This document shows, piece by piece, positions 46,443 through 55,717 of a DNA stretch of 64,000 nucleotides (position 1 is its first letter; every line of letters starts with the position of its first letter). The notes beneath the pieces are model-generated. The model ran no database searches. It was given only the letters and a program-made list of their open reading frames with translations, and had not been told where the DNA came from. Origin of the DNA: an uncultured Pseudomonadota bacterium (lineage in GTDB: Bacteria > Bdellovibrionota_B > Oligoflexia > Oligoflexales > CAIMVM01); the NCBI GenBank assembly GCA_903844895.1, contig CAIMVM010000073.1, positions 43,597 through 107,596 on the forward strand. Reading direction: 5' to 3'. A program made the position numbers and the translations under genes.

Positions 46443-48689
46443 TTGGCCGAGACTTCATTAAATTCACAAATTCAAATTCAAGTAGAAGATGTTCGCTTTT
46501 ACAATGAAGATAATGGATTTTCTGTATTTAAAGCCAGAAATGTACATAACGACCGATTAGTCACCGTCACAGGTAATTTTCCGCCGCTTTCTCAGGGTGA
46601 AATGTTTGAGCTGCAAGGCACCTGGTCTGAACATAAAGAATTTGGAGCACAGTTTAAAACTGAGACGGCTACTTCGATAAAACCTAGCACGAAATCAGCG
46701 ATTAAGCGGTTTGTGCAATTCATTCTATTTAAAGATATTAAGGGATTAGGTGAAAAAGCCGCAGATCGAGTGGTTGCTCATTTTGGCACCACATTATTTG
46801 ATGTTTTGGAGAATGAGCCTGAGCTGCTTTCCAATGTAAAAGGCATTAGCGTAAAGCATGTGGATATTCTTTCTGAGACATGGCGTCAACATCGACAAAA
46901 TATCGATGCTATTATGTTTCTTAATAGTCACCATATATCCATGAGTCTCGCCCAAAAAATTGTTAAAAAATATGGTTCTTCCACTCAAAAAATTGTTGAA
47001 GATAACCCTTACAGACTCGCGATTGAAATGTCCGGTGTTGGATTTAAAACAGCTGATGCTATGGCTAGAGCCCTGGGGCTGCCTACAGACTCCCCTAAAC
47101 GCATGGAAGCGGCTATTTTACATACCTTAGTTCAAGCTGAAGACGCAGGCCATTGCTATTTAACAAATGTCCAGCTTTTTGGCCAATTGTTAGTCCTTCT
47201 TGAACTACCAGAGGCAAGTTTAGTCAAAGAGTTGCCAGGTTGTATTCAAAAACTCAACGACCAACGCCACATGGTTACTGAACAAGTCCCAGCAAATGGG
47301 GATGTCGTTCAGAGCTACCATTACTCTTGGGATATATACGAAGCGGAGCAATATGTTGCAGACAACATCAGCCGACTTATGAGTGCTGATTTTGGCGGAT
47401 TTGACCCAAGCAAAGCAGATATTGAACACCGTATTCATGCTTGGCTTGATAAATTTAAAGATACCTCAGGAACTATGCTCAGTGAAGAGCAGCTGCATGC
47501 CGTTCGAATGGCTGTCTCAAGCAAAGTTTTTGTGCTTACAGGGGGGCCTGGTGTTGGTAAAACAACAACTGCCAACACGATCATCCGACTCCTTAAGGCG
47601 ATGGGAAAGACGATTCTATTAGGCGCGCCTACGGGCAGAGCCGCGCAGAGGCTCTCTGAGGTATCTGGCCTGTCGGCTAAGACCCTACACCGCCTTCTGG
47701 AATGGAATCCTTCGGAAGGAGGATTTGTCAAAAATGATCAAAACCCTCTTACCGCGGATGTGCTAATCGTGGATGAATCTTCCATGATCGACATAAAGTT
47801 AGCGGACCACTTACTTAGGGCACTCCCTGACCGTACACAACTTATTTTCATTGGGGATGTCGATCAGCTGCCTAGTGTAGGTCCAGGAAGTGTATTGGGA
47901 GACCTCATTGAAAGCAACGCCATTCCGTTTGTAAAACTTGATAAGATTTTTAGACAAGCCCGGCAATCTAAAATCATTCAATCTGCCCACGCCATTAATC
48001 GCGGGGAACTTCCAGTATTTGAAAATGACGCCCAAAGTGATTGCCGCTTCTTTGACGCAGATTCCAATGACCGCGTTAAGTCGATTATAAAGACCTTGGC
48101 CTCCGAAGAATTAAAAAAATTCGGCTGGGATCCGGTACGAGACATTCAAATATTGACTCCCATGAATAAGGGAGAACTTGGAAATGATCAGTTAAATATA
48201 GAGCTTCAGGACCTTCTTAATCCGGCTGGGTCCGATTCACTGCAATTCAAAAAGAGATCCTTGACCTTTCGCACGGGCGATAAAGTGATTCAAGTGGTAA
48301 ATAATTATGAACTTTCCGTATTCAATGGCGATATTGGTTTTGTCCGTCATATAAATTCTGGGGGCGCAAAACTAATCGTAGAGTTTGGTGACCGGTTGGT
48401 AGGCTATAACGATGAACAAACTGGAGATTTACGTCTGGCCTACGCCATTACCATCCATAAATCACAAGGCTCAGAGTTTCCTGTAGTTATAATTCCATGT
48501 TCGATGTCGCATTTTGTAATGCTACAAAGAAATCTTTTCTATACCGGCCTTACCAGAGCCAGGAAATTGGCTTTATTTGTTGGAACAAAGTCGGCCCTTT
48601 CAATGGCGGCAAAACAACAGCAAGCAAAATCTCGCCAAACCAGACTAAAAGAAATTCTAAAAGAAAATCTCGCACAGAGAGTCTTATAA
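46443..48689 (+). CDS. recD2: RecD2-type DNA helicase
   Basis: RecD2 is a 5'-3' superfamily 1B helicase not bound to RecBC. An N-terminal OB-like part (VEDVRFYNEDNGFSVFKARN) and helix-hairpin-helix motifs (KDIKGLGEKAADRVVAHFG, ISVKHVDILSETW) are followed by the motor: Walker A TGGPGVGKTTT, VDESSMID, GDVDQLPSVGPGSVL, the GDKVIQ SH3-like segment, and the C-terminal TIHKSQGSEFPVVI and TGLTRAR. The length is typical (~750). GGAGG at 46433-46437 points to the TTG at 46443; an ATG at 46431 would contain that ribosome binding site within its second codon. Confidence 0.95.
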   Translation: MAETSLNSQIQIQVEDVRFYNEDNGFSVFKARNVHNDRLVTVTGNFPPLSQGEMFELQGTWSEHKEFGAQFKTETATSIKPSTKSAIKRFVQFILFKDIKGLGEKAADRVVAHFGTTLFDVLENEPELLSNVKGISVKHVDILSETWRQHRQNIDAIMFLNSHHISMSLAQKIVKKYGSSTQKIVEDNPYRLAIEMSGVGFKTADAMARALGLPTDSPKRMEAAILHTLVQAEDAGHCYLTNVQLFGQLLVLLELPEASLVKELPGCIQKLNDQRHMVTEQVPANGDVVQSYHYSWDIYEAEQYVADNISRLMSADFGGFDPSKADIEHRIHAWLDKFKDTSGTMLSEEQLHAVRMAVSSKVFVLTGGPGVGKTTTANTIIRLLKAMGKTILLGAPTGRAAQRLSEVSGLSAKTLHRLLEWNPSEGGFVKNDQNPLTADVLIVDESSMIDIKLADHLLRALPDRTQLIFIGDVDQLPSVGPGSVLGDLIESNAIPFVKLDKIFRQARQSKIIQSAHAINRGELPVFENDAQSDCRFFDADSNDRVKSIIKTLASEELKKFGWDPVRDIQILTPMNKGELGNDQLNIELQDLLNPAGSDSLQFKKRSLTFRTGDKVIQVVNNYELSVFNGDIGFVRHINSGGAKLIVEFGDRLVGYNDEQTGDLRLAYAITIHKSQGSEFPVVIIPCSMSHFVMLQRNLFYTGLTRARKLALFVGTKSALSMAAKQQQAKSRQTRLKEILKENLAQRVL

Positions 48690-48744
48690 GTTTCTTGGAA
48701 TTAACAAAATCATTGTCATCTTAAATATGCGCTCAACTGCTAAA

Positions 48745-49698
48745 CTATGCTGGCTTATGATTTTTTCCGTAAATGGGTTGTCTTTTTCCTGTAAAGTCTT
48801 TATCTGAAAGATTTTGATCAGAGAGAAATTGCCAAACTGCTAGGCGAGGATAGCTTATCCCAGAAGCTTTTAAAATAACCGAAATGTCATGAATCATATC
48901 TTCTGCATTGGTATATCGAAAGAGCCTATAGTAGGAGACCGATTTTTTAATTACCGCCAGTATCGCCTTCTCAAGCCCCCCCTTGGGCATACCTATTTGT
49001 GAGAGGTCTCTTTTTTTCATGGCTGCGATGACCATCCTGGTGTCTTTGGAGTTAGGCAAAAGACGCTTTCCAGAAATCAGTTGATACAGAAGCAGTCCTG
49101 CTTCATAGAGGTCGCTCGCTTCAGTTAGAGCCTTTCGCCTAATGTGCTCTGGAGAGAAATATCCGGGTGTCCCAAATTTTTTTCCCTCCGAGGAGTCGAC
49201 GTCACTTACTAAACTTAGTCCAAAGTCGGTAAGAAAAGCCCGACCTTGTTTGTTGATAAGTATATTTCCTGGAGTCAAATCCGAGTGGATAATGTCGTGA
49301 ACATGAAGATGATCGACGGCTTGCAAAACCTGAACAAGTACACACAACGCCACTAAAGGAGGAAAGTTCTTTACTTCCTTTAGAAGCTTATATCCATTCC
49401 AACCTTCAATAAAGTCTGTAACTACATAGCAGATGGGTGGATCCCATTTTGCCTCAATGTAGCTGACGATATTTTTGTGCTTCATCTGACTTAAAATAAG
49501 GAGTTCTTTGTGGAAGGAACCTAAAATCTCTGGACGTTTAAGCATCTCATCATGCAGAATTTTAATTGCAACAATTTCATGAGTATCCTTAACTTGAGCC
49601 TTAAATACACGGCCAAGACCACCCGCACCCACTTGCTCTATAAGCTGGTAGGGCCCTGGAAGTAAGGGAAGAATATTTTCAGAATTGTCGTCAGACAT
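48745..49698 (-). CDS. Cytoplasmic Ser/Thr protein kinase with altered HRD motif
   Basis: The kinase domain covers almost all of its 317 residues: glycine loop GAGGLGRVF (24-32), Lys46 in VAIKIL, the catalytic loop IIHSDLTPGNIL (Asp140, Asn145), DFG at 158-160 and GTPGYFSPE for the activation segment. Two common residues differ: Arg of HRD is Ser, and the catalytic-loop Lys (DLKPxN) is Thr. The Asp, Asn and DFG remain, so activity is plausible; Thr at the Lys position is known in some kinases. No membrane helix or sensor domain is present. GGAG precedes the ATG. Monocistronic. Confidence 0.93.
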   Translation of the reverse strand: MSDDNSENILPLLPGPYQLIEQVGAGGLGRVFKAQVKDTHEIVAIKILHDEMLKRPEILGSFHKELLILSQMKHKNIVSYIEAKWDPPICYVVTDFIEGWNGYKLLKEVKNFPPLVALCVLVQVLQAVDHLHVHDIIHSDLTPGNILINKQGRAFLTDFGLSLVSDVDSSEGKKFGTPGYFSPEHIRRKALTEASDLYEAGLLLYQLISGKRLLPNSKDTRMVIAAMKKRDLSQIGMPKGGLEKAILAVIKKSVSYYRLFRYTNAEDMIHDISVILKASGISYPRLAVWQFLSDQNLSDKDFTGKRQPIYGKNHKPA

Positions 49699-49845
49699 CT
49701 ACGTCTCCTCTGAAGATATTCTCGGCACATATCCTTAAATCCTTGTGAAAGGCATTCTTAATGTTGATAAAAAAAGGCAGAAACTTTAATTATTACAGAG
49801 CCATAACAAAAGAAATCTCTGTAACATTTGCGCTTTAAAGGTGGC

Positions 49846-50286
49846 TTAATTCAACAAATAGGCTTTTTCAGCTTGAGACTCTGGGACAAAGAGGGATGGG
49901 GTAAAAATCTCCAATTGAAGCTGATCCGCATAATAGGCAATGATTCCTATTAAATAATTAAAATTTTCATAGCCAAAATAAATCGTCAATGCATGTGCAG
50001 CTAAAATTAGATCACCCTCTTTAGAAAATGCTAATTTTACAATCTGAGTTTCATCATTAAGCTGCATGAGCCTTATCATTAACTCGGGATGCATTTTCCA
50101 ATCCACGCTTCGATCTAAATAAGGACGCACTTCAAAAAGGACGGCTGTATCATTGAGGTGTATCATCAAGGGATATTCTGTGCTCGCTCCAGCCCATCCA
50201 GTGAGCCAAGTGGATTCGTCTACTCGCTCGTAAGCCCAGCCGTATCTTTTGATAAACTCTTCTAGCAATTCGGCAGTACAATGCAT
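49846..50286 (-). CDS. YbjN-like/secretion-chaperone-like protein
   Basis: The 146-residue product, starting at the ATG 50284-50286 with AGGA seven bases upstream, has the fold pattern of YbjN and type III secretion chaperones: ELLEEFIKRYGWAYERVDE, then strands (YPLMIHLNDTAVLFEVRPYLD), a helix with LMQLNDETQIVKLAFSKEGDLILAA and a final long helix (NYLIGIIAYYADQLQLEI). An upstream in-frame start would overlap the divergent hydrolase gene. Function is probably protein binding; the target is unknown. Confidence 0.75.
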   Translation of the reverse strand: MHCTAELLEEFIKRYGWAYERVDESTWLTGWAGASTEYPLMIHLNDTAVLFEVRPYLDRSVDWKMHPELMIRLMQLNDETQIVKLAFSKEGDLILAAHALTIYFGYENFNYLIGIIAYYADQLQLEIFTPSLFVPESQAEKAYLLN

Positions 50287-50336
50287 CCAAGTTTCCTGAT
50301 ATGATAAGCAAGTGAATAGCCTAACGAGTAAATTAA

Positions 50337-51140
50337 ATGCAGTCAATAGCTGAAAAAATCATTCATTTTGACATTCCAGGAGTCAACACAGGCCTCTCGA
50401 AGGGTACTTTGATCTCTCCACAATTTGGCCTCCCCCTTGTCCTTATGGCCCATGGTACCGGAAACGACAGAAACTACCCTTGGGCCAATGTCGTCGAGTG
50501 CCTAGTTGGTTCAGGCTTTCAAGTTGCTGTCTTTGATTTACCTGGACACGGAAAAGATTCTACAGACATCCTAGCTGAAAACGCTGCTGCATCGATCGAG
50601 AATGCTATTAACGCACTTCATGGACTCACCTTTTGGAGTAAACTTTTTGGCATTGGCCAGAGCTTAGGCGGCTCGCTCTTGCTGGAAGCCGCGTCCCAAA
50701 AAAATCTTGGTTTTAAAAAACTTTCTATCTGGGGACTTCCTTCAGATCGAACACCAGACTTTAGGGTCCTAACAGAATTTGTGAGCCCATTTCTTATTTC
50801 AACTTGGTCGCTGCCAAGCTATTATGGAATCTGGGGATCACTGCCCGCTTTATTTCACTTTAAAAGAAGTGAGTTCCCCATTCGGAGTAACCAGTCCCAC
50901 TATATTGAATACGTGCTAGATCTGATTAAAAATTCTCGTCAAAAAATGGTCCCGAAAGGTTGCGCACCAACGCAATTTATTCATGGAGCCATCGATTTTA
51001 TCGCTGATATGGAATTTGCTGAAACCTTGTCAATCCAAATTCAAAACAGTCACGTGAAAACTATTTTTGAGTCTCATTTTTCACTCCTATGCAGTGAAAA
51101 TGCTGCCGATCTTGCCATAGATTGGTTTTTACAATCTTAG
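50337..51140 (+). CDS. Alpha/beta-hydrolase
   Basis: The 267-residue cytoplasmic enzyme has the oxyanion HG motif MAHGTGNDRN (38-46), FDLPGHGKDS, the nucleophile elbow GIGQSLGGS with Ser109, an acidic residue in FIHGAIDFI and a C-terminal His in FESHFSLL. The substrate cannot be told; serine ester or peptide hydrolases share this form. It is divergent from the YbjN-like gene across ~50 bases. Confidence 0.88.
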   Translation: MQSIAEKIIHFDIPGVNTGLSKGTLISPQFGLPLVLMAHGTGNDRNYPWANVVECLVGSGFQVAVFDLPGHGKDSTDILAENAAASIENAINALHGLTFWSKLFGIGQSLGGSLLLEAASQKNLGFKKLSIWGLPSDRTPDFRVLTEFVSPFLISTWSLPSYYGIWGSLPALFHFKRSEFPIRSNQSHYIEYVLDLIKNSRQKMVPKGCAPTQFIHGAIDFIADMEFAETLSIQIQNSHVKTIFESHFSLLCSENAADLAIDWFLQS

Positions 51141-51238
51141 CTTCATTTTAAAAATCTGATTTCAGAATCTGCTTAAATTATCAAACAAGTGATCGGACTG
51201 ATATCTAAAGTCGACCAACTAGGATCTTCACCTAAAAT

Positions 51239-52231
51239 CTATAATCTCAAATTTGCTAATTCATCCAAGACCGCAGCGTGGGTTGTGGTATTCTTTAACC
51301 GTTCCAAAATCCCTTTAATGTTCGGTGAGGGCTCTCGCCTGGTTCCTTCTATAAAGGCTATTTGAACATACACATCAGCCCTGGCGAGCTCTTCACTTAA
51401 CGCTTCCCCTAGGGTTGGCGCCCAGGACTCAATAACTTCTCTAGCGCCTTTAGCTAGAACAATATTTCTAGATACAGCAAACTCAAACAGTTTCAGAACG
51501 CGGGCGTTACTTGCTGATATAGGAGTCATTTCTAAATGACTTAAGATTACAGAACAGGTATAGGAATTCACAGACACCAAAGTCCTCTGTCTAAGCTCTT
51601 GGGAGGAAGCTTGTTGAAGGTAGGACATAAAGTCATTAGCAGCATCTAAAGGCTTAATTTTTATCATTGCCTGCGCAAAGGCAACATCACCTTTTTTAAA
51701 TAAACCCACTCGCAACACTGTATAGAGATTTTTAATGCGATGAATTCCAATTGACTTTGCCATTTCTGGTATCAGGTGCTTTTCCACATTATTCATGTCA
51801 TGAGTGAGAACAGCATCGATACTCGCTGCCATGTTAGAGGATGTGCCGACCCCTGCGAGGCGCCAACCCAATTTTAGTTTTATAGAGTCATCAAATTTAG
51901 TTAATAAGGCAAATAACTTGCTGGTGTCCAAAGGGCGAGTGAGCTCATATAACTGAACAGCATGGATCAACTGGGGCTCAGTCCATTTCTCTATCTCCTT
52001 AGGAATGATTTCTAGAAGCAATGCTTCTACTAATGCTGTATCTGCTTTAGCCTCCATGATTTTTCTAGAGGAATCGATCGATTCACCGCCAAAGTCAATG
52101 GCAATACGCACTCTTTCTTCTAGAGACGTCGAGGAATTCATCTCAGGTGCTTTCTTTTGATCTTCAGGATTCCAAGAAACACAACTCAAGGGCAGGAAAA
52201 GTGTCAAAAATAGAAATAGTGTTTTAAACAT
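51239..52231 (-). CDS. Helical-repeat lipoprotein
   Basis: The ATG at 52229-52231 overlaps the stop of the preceding gene by one base (TAATG) and has GGAG eight bases upstream. The signal peptide MFKTLFLFLTLFLPLSC contains a lipobox, making Cys17 the likely anchor. The mature 310 residues look fully helical (KADTALVEALLLEIIPKEIE, ARADVYVQIAFIEGTRREP), perhaps HEAT-like, with no family I recognise. It is coupled to the preceding membrane-protein gene. Confidence 0.75.
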   Translation of the reverse strand: MFKTLFLFLTLFLPLSCVSWNPEDQKKAPEMNSSTSLEERVRIAIDFGGESIDSSRKIMEAKADTALVEALLLEIIPKEIEKWTEPQLIHAVQLYELTRPLDTSKLFALLTKFDDSIKLKLGWRLAGVGTSSNMAASIDAVLTHDMNNVEKHLIPEMAKSIGIHRIKNLYTVLRVGLFKKGDVAFAQAMIKIKPLDAANDFMSYLQQASSQELRQRTLVSVNSYTCSVILSHLEMTPISASNARVLKLFEFAVSRNIVLAKGAREVIESWAPTLGEALSEELARADVYVQIAFIEGTRREPSPNIKGILERLKNTTTHAAVLDELANLRL

Positions 52232-52650
52232 TAGTCTTTCTCCTTTGTGTAAATGATACGACAACCTAAAGCCGCAGAAACTGGCTCGGAAGCCACTTCT
52301 AAATCTTTTAATAGTTCCCTTGAGTAGTAAAACTCAGATAAAAAAATCTCTAGAGTATCATGACTCATTAGCGCCCTAGCTCCTACAGGAATTTTTTGAA
52401 TCCAGTTTCCGCACGCCAATAGAGGAATGCGCTTAGGCTCTCTATGAAAACTTTGATAGTCTACAGGGATTCCTGAAGCTTCCAAGGCTCGTAGAAGAAA
52501 ATCTCCGGCAAAATCGACTCGCAAAGCTGAATTTGGCCGAAAGAGATCCGTTAAAACCCTAACTTTTTGGAGCTCGCGCCACCAAAGCCAAATAAGTCCT
52601 AAAATAAAACCGGCAGACGCAAGATGAGCAGCAAGATTTGTAGATGCCAT
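52231..52650 (-). CDS. Small membrane-anchored protein of unknown function
   Basis: The 139-residue product has one N-terminal hydrophobic segment (HLASAGFILGLIWLWW, residues 9-24) and a soluble remainder with DFAGDFLLRALEASGIPVDY and GARALMSHDTLEIFLSEFYYSRELL. No family is recognised. GAGGG precedes the ATG. Its stop overlaps the start of the helical lipoprotein gene, so the two probably function together at the envelope. Confidence 0.72.
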   Translation of the reverse strand: MASTNLAAHLASAGFILGLIWLWWRELQKVRVLTDLFRPNSALRVDFAGDFLLRALEASGIPVDYQSFHREPKRIPLLACGNWIQKIPVGARALMSHDTLEIFLSEFYYSRELLKDLEVASEPVSAALGCRIIYTKEKD

Positions 52651-52791
52651 GAGTCCCTCTGCTCCTATTATAGCAAATCCTTTGCCCCGTGAGTAGAGCG
52701 ACTCCTATTCCAAGATAGAACAGCCGGACATAAATGGAAACATTCCCTTACCCGTCTAAAAATCAATCGCCAACTCTAAAGACAGTTTTCC

Positions 52792-54549
52792 TTAATCCGG
52801 GGTTGTCATGAGCTCAAGCCCGAGATGAATCATTCTTTGAGCAGCCTGGCTATGTCTAGAATGGTCCCTTAGCCTATGCTTCAATTCCTCAAAAATACCT
52901 TTAACTTCTATATTTCTGGCAGCTAGAACTTCTAAAAGCTCTACCGCCAATAACCATTCAAACTTAGAACCGTTTAAGATATCCGCTGCAATCCCCAAAA
53001 GACGTCCCCCATCATCAAGAGCGGCGGCGTGAACTCTCAAAGATTTGATTTGAGTAAATAGCGACTGTATCTTAATTTCTTCTGCCGAGTAAGGCGTGCT
53101 GCGGCTGGGAGCAGAACTTGCTTTTCCTATGTCATATGCACCATATAAACCCTGGTCCGCAGGGCCACCGAACACAGAAGTGACTTCAAAACAGAGCGGC
53201 ATATCAAATTCGCCCCAAGAAGGGTTATATAAGGTTTCGCCACCAAGAGTTACATGACAGTCCTGCCAAACAATATAGAGTGCTTTTTGGTTTTGAAAGA
53301 CAATGTCTTTAACCACCCCTTCGACCCTCACCCCTGACGTGTAAGCTAAACTGCTAGCAGCGCCTTTTTTAACGCCAAGATTCTGCAAATCTTTCGCTTC
53401 TAAATCACTGACCTTCTTTTTCAAATTGACAATTTCCCCGACGGGCATGGAAAATCCGTTAAGATGCCTAGCGACACCTTGGCCTGAAAGCTCTTTTTCT
53501 TCAAGCGACAGCTGAACAGGACCTTCCCAAAACAAATAACTCGCACGTCCTTCATGGACATGCATCTTTGCGAGGGTACCTGAAACTCCTAATTGATTTT
53601 CAAATTGAACGGTTGTAACTGTTTTTGCTTTTTTAGCTATCTCAAGCCCCTCTAAACCTCCTACTTTGTAGGCCATGGTGTTTTCAAGCTCCGTCAATAC
53701 CTCACTCATATGCTTGAAATCACGCGCGATAAAAAGTTGCGGCTGAGGCTCCGTGATGTCGTACGATTGATTTACGCAAGCAAGACTTAGAGGAACTTTT
53801 TTAACCTCTGGCGATAAGCATTCTCTAGCTTCCCCAATACTGGACAACAGTCCTGCCCCATAAATTTTAGGGCTTTTAAAGTCGCCAATGAGACCATACT
53901 CGATCGTCCACCAACTCATTCTTGCAACTTTAGAGGCTTCTGAAACCCATGTCATGCTGTTCACTGCTTTGGTCAGCGCTTCTTGCGCAGCTGCAATCTC
54001 CGCCTTGGTTGCATCTGGATTCTCTTTAGAGTCCGAAAGCAAACGAATCGCTTCATATAAGCGAATATCTTCTATGGAATAAATAGCTTTTCTAGCAAGC
54101 TTCGCATAATGGGTTAAATATTTACGATACTCTGAGTCGGCAAGAATGGGCGCATGACCAGCGGCTTCATGGACAATATCCGGAGCGGGGGTGTAATCAA
54201 TATGTTCCAAAGTCCGCATATCTGCGGCAATTGGGAGAACATTATACGCCAAAAACTCTAAAAAAGCAGAAGGCGGAATAAAACCACAGATACAACACGC
54301 TCCCCAGCCATAATTTTGCAAGGCGCGGTCCATATCTTCAATTCGCGGGATTTCTGTTAAAGGAACACCTGTTTCTTTGAGGCCACGAAGCCAAATGGGA
54401 TGAGCATTTTCCGAGAAAAACCTTCGCGACTGCCGCATTATAAAACGCCATGCAGCCTGATCTGCCGAGGTGTATTTTTCGTAGTTTTGATTTACTACAT
54501 ATTCTTTTAGGTAGTGGGGCAGCCTGTCGTAAGTAGAGCCGAGTTTCAT
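52792..54549 (-). CDS. phhA: Biopterin-dependent aromatic amino acid hydroxylase, long form
   Basis: The N-terminal half holds the catalytic domain of phenylalanine-type hydroxylases: the iron ligands are His127 and His132 in DIVHEAAGHAP and Glu217 in WWTIEYGLIGD, with the pterin-side segment LPIAADMRTLEHIDYTPAPD before them. Phenylalanine to tyrosine conversion is the usual reaction. At 585 residues it is about twice the size of PhhA; the extra C-terminal ~270 residues (from about 310) contain strand-rich and then helical parts that I do not recognise. GGAGG precedes the ATG. The gene stands alone. Confidence 0.9.
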   Translation of the reverse strand: MKLGSTYDRLPHYLKEYVVNQNYEKYTSADQAAWRFIMRQSRRFFSENAHPIWLRGLKETGVPLTEIPRIEDMDRALQNYGWGACCICGFIPPSAFLEFLAYNVLPIAADMRTLEHIDYTPAPDIVHEAAGHAPILADSEYRKYLTHYAKLARKAIYSIEDIRLYEAIRLLSDSKENPDATKAEIAAAQEALTKAVNSMTWVSEASKVARMSWWTIEYGLIGDFKSPKIYGAGLLSSIGEARECLSPEVKKVPLSLACVNQSYDITEPQPQLFIARDFKHMSEVLTELENTMAYKVGGLEGLEIAKKAKTVTTVQFENQLGVSGTLAKMHVHEGRASYLFWEGPVQLSLEEKELSGQGVARHLNGFSMPVGEIVNLKKKVSDLEAKDLQNLGVKKGAASSLAYTSGVRVEGVVKDIVFQNQKALYIVWQDCHVTLGGETLYNPSWGEFDMPLCFEVTSVFGGPADQGLYGAYDIGKASSAPSRSTPYSAEEIKIQSLFTQIKSLRVHAAALDDGGRLLGIAADILNGSKFEWLLAVELLEVLAARNIEVKGIFEELKHRLRDHSRHSQAAQRMIHLGLELMTTPD

Positions 54550-54815
54550 GAATGTCCCTCCATTCCTCAGTTTTTGTCAGTTGTTACTTAACGTTTTACC
54601 CGTCAAGTAAGCCAAAGCTCAAGCCTGGAATCAACATACCCCCAATTAAACTGTACACCCAGGTGCTCGATATGTCGGCACACAAGTTGCACCATATCTC
54701 TCGGCAGCGCCCAATGAGCTGAGCCTGAAGCTTTAAGTCACGGCAAACTAAGGAATTTGGGAAGCCAGCGAATTTCCTGAGCTGTATTAAAAAAACTCAC
54801 TTTGTAAGGACAACT

Positions 54816-55064
54816 ATGTACCTCTCCGTAACATTACCTAGACGCTGCCACCCTCGGCCCCAAGTTAAAACCACTGCCCCTATGGAGGATTTAAGTCCAG
54901 AAAACTTAGCTCTTTTCATTGTAACTAGGCAATTTTTGAGTCGAGGAGATCCAGAAACTGCCCTCATTCTTTTAAAAAACCAACTCCAAGTTCATCCCGC
55001 AAACAGCTGGATACGCTCAGAAATCGAGCGTTTAGAGCCCTGTTTAGGGACGATAGTAAGCTAG
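54816..55064 (+). CDS. Small TPR-like protein
   Basis: AAGGA lies five bases before the ATG. Residues ~23-75 (ENLALFIVTRQFLSRGDPETALILLKNQLQVHPANSWIRSEI in outline) look like one tetratricopeptide-type helix pair, a pattern seen in small regulatory or chaperone-like proteins. The first ~20 residues are Pro/Arg-rich and without structure. No membrane segment. Moderately likely to be a gene. Confidence 0.5.
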   Translation: MYLSVTLPRRCHPRPQVKTTAPMEDLSPENLALFIVTRQFLSRGDPETALILLKNQLQVHPANSWIRSEIERLEPCLGTIVS

Positions 55065-55717
55065 CCTCCGACGAATTCCTTTGAAAACAAGATCTATCTA
55101 CCTTGCTCCAAGGGGGCAGCCCCATAAACTCCGAATTTTAATGAGTTATTTTCTGCATTTATGGACTCTTGAAAGCGCCCGCTTTCGACCCATTACTTAA
55201 AGTCACATTTCATTTATTTGTTAAACTTTAACACCATGCTATCATTAGTTTTTGGACCTTTTTATGGATTGGCTTTTATGTCGCAACGGGGCACACAGCA
55301 AAGAGTTGAGAATGCCACAAGGCGAGCTGCGCATCGACGTAATATGCAGTCCATGGAGAGTCTTGGTCTTTTCCATGGAACGTTGACGACTTCCAGGGCA
55401 ACTCCTTTTGGGAATCTTGCGCCCACTTTGATTCCTCAGAGTCTAAATAAGACAAGTAGAAATTTTGGTTTTTTGGATTCACCTTTTTATGCACATATTT
55501 CCAGGATTTCATTCCGATTTCTTAACTTTGCGCGTTTCACAAGTTGGCACTTTTGGGATTTGAACCGCAAGTCGAGCCTAACTGGGATCATGGAACGCAG
55601 TAGTAAAGAGAAAATTTTTTCAAGTATTTGGACTTTTGACTTCCTAACCCACGGCAACATAGCCTCCCATTGTAGGGAGCCTATGAGCCCAAAATCAGAC
55701 GCTCAACCGGGGGTGGT
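55065..55717. other. Spacer upstream of gmk
   Basis: A plus-strand open frame from 55218 ends with ATGA overlap at gmk but has a composition and arrangement unlike a real protein (Arg/Ser/Phe-rich, no motif) and I do not call it. Related genomes often have yicC before gmk; no YicC-like coding is visible here. Confidence 0.45.

Noticed and set aside
55555..55566. tRNA T-arm-like sequence GGGATTTGAACC on the minus strand
   Set aside because: The flanks do not form a T stem, and no acceptor, D or anticodon arm can be built around it.
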